Shown piece after piece: positions 63,303 through 64,000 of a stretch of 64,000 bases of DNA. The stretch's first letter is position 1, and the number at the start of each line of letters is the position of its first letter. Origin of the DNA: Brachybacterium sp. FME24 (GTDB taxonomy: Bacteria; Actinomycetota; Actinomycetes; Actinomycetales; Dermabacteraceae); contig NZ_JABUXV010000004.1 of NCBI RefSeq assembly GCF_014897705.1, forward strand, positions 226,053-290,052, in the 5' to 3' direction. The translations under genes were made by a program, and so were the position numbers. Under the pieces are notes generated by a model. It ran no database searches and was not told the origin of the DNA. It worked only from the letters and a program-made list of their open reading frames with translations.

Positions 63303-63940
63303 CGGGCCGTCTCCTGCTCGAGGCTCGACCCGGTGGCGTCGTCCGAGGCATCGCCGTAGTGGCGCATCAGCAGCTGCTCCAGCGTCGGGGGGTGCGCGAC
63401 CAGGGAGCGCACGCCGAGCGGCGCCAGGGCACGCACCACCTCGTCGACCCGGTCCCCGTCGACCTGGAAGGAGACGTTCGTTCCCTCGATGCTCAGGTCG
63501 TGGACGCCGTCGATCCGGTCCAGGCCCTCCGGGGCACGGTCGGTCTCGGCGACGAAGGTGGTGCGGGTCATGTGGCGAAGATCCGACAGACTGCCAGTCT
63601 CGACGATGCGCCCTTGGCGCACGATCGAGATCCGGTCCGCCAGGGCCTCGACCTGGGCGAGGATGTGGCTGGACAGCAGAACCGTGCGACCCGCCGCTTT
63701 CACCTCGCGGATGGACTGTTGGAAGACTGCCTCCATCAACGGGTCGAGGCCGGCGGTGGGTTCGTCGAGCAGCAGCAGGTCCACGTCGGAGGCGAGGGCG
63801 GAGATCAGCGCCACCTTCTGCCGGTTGCCCTTGGAGTAGGTGCGGGCCTTCTTGGTCGGGTCCAGATCGAAGCGATCGCACAGATCGTCCCGTCGCGCCC
63901 GGTCCCACCGGCCGCGCAGCCGGGCGAAGATGTCGATCGC
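63299..63940 (-). pseudogene. ABC exporter ATPase, 5'-truncated
   Basis: 214 in-frame codons remain, from [20 protein letters not shown] through [27 protein letters not shown] and SSHILAQ to the C-terminal domain. Aligned by eye with the intact paralogue at 59123, homology begins at about its residue 97; everything before, including Walker A, is missing. Directly upstream is an in-frame TAG and 19 unrelated codons to the window edge. It cannot bind ATP as it stands. An in-frame ATG at 63814 would give only 171 aa. Confidence 0.85.
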
Positions 63941-64000
63941 CTAGCTGTGATGTCCAGGGAGGTTGGTCAGTCGAGTGACTGGTGGGTGGCCCCCGATAGC
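63941..64000. mobile_element. Foreign-looking sequence at the ABC gene break, possible IS end
   Basis: From 63941 to the window edge the sequence bears no relation to the ABC gene it interrupts. It contains a 5-bp inverted repeat, CAGTC-GAGT-GACTG (63968-63981). The break falls right after CCT, which could fit a CT-core (IS110-like) insertion, but 60 nt are too few to assign an element. A rearrangement or assembly junction is also possible. Confidence 0.4.

Noticed and set aside
1..64000. CRISPR arrays, tRNA or rRNA genes, prophage genes
   Set aside because: No regularly spaced repeats, cloverleaf sequences, rRNA segments or phage structural genes were seen on reading both strands.

Overview
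The window is very GC-rich DNA from an actinobacterium. It carries the mycothiol genes mshA and mshB and a mycothiol-dependent Rv2466c-type oxidoreductase. ATGA and GTGA overlaps are common, and several SD-less regulator genes look leaderless. A Micrococcales host, possibly Brachybacterium or another Dermabacteraceae, is my best guess; this rests on general gene style and not on a marker gene. No rRNA, tRNA or CRISPR array was seen, and no intergenic gap exceeds about 300 bp.

Layout: (1) 1-4.6 kb: the end of a membrane-anchored surface protein, then a heterodimeric ABC exporter with strongly unequal ATP sites. (2) 4.7-9 kb: Rv2466c-like protein, rpiB, an Nei-type DNA glycosylase, a proline iminopeptidase-like hydrolase, an ElaA-like acetyltransferase and an ankyrin protein. 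(3) 9-11.9 kb: a TPP-riboswitch-controlled thiamine-precursor ECF importer, YkoE plus one polypeptide fusing both ATPases to the T component. (4) 11.9-20 kb: M13 peptidase, membrane proteins, ADP-ribosylglycohydrolase, an EEP-family phosphohydrolase, mshA-mshB and a methyltransferase. (5) 20-31.5 kb: FAD monooxygenase, DUF222/HNH protein, a TetR-glycosyltransferase operon, a two-component system, a DUF899 protein, a secreted HNH nuclease, and a TetR divergent from an NAD(P)-binding epimerase. (6) 31.6-42.6 kb: an fmdB-fmdA formamidase operon, a run of small kinases and methyltransferases, a four-gene coupled cassette ending in a minimal PEP/pyruvate-dikinase-like protein, a hydrolase, ilvD and a DinB protein. 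(7) 42.7-54.6 kb: carboxylate catabolism, with lctP-lldD opposite lldR, the methylcitrate operon (GntR-prpD-prpB-prpC) and a YfcC-type carrier. (8) 54.7-64 kb: DNA-alkylation-repair protein, methyltransferase, beta-lactamase-like hydrolase, an MFS transporter divergent from a TetR-ABC exporter operon, and a convergent paralogous exporter. The ATPase gene of that second exporter is cut by foreign-looking sequence at the window edge.

The items I would follow up first are the coupled cassette at 36.6-39.6 kb (HTH, winged-helix protein, histidine phosphatase, two-domain dikinase), the broken exporter gene at 63.3-64.0 kb, the highly asymmetric ABC heterodimer at 1.0-4.6 kb, and several crisp palindromic operators beside TetR and GntR genes. 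All functional calls come from reading the sequence and recalling family motifs; no database search was run.
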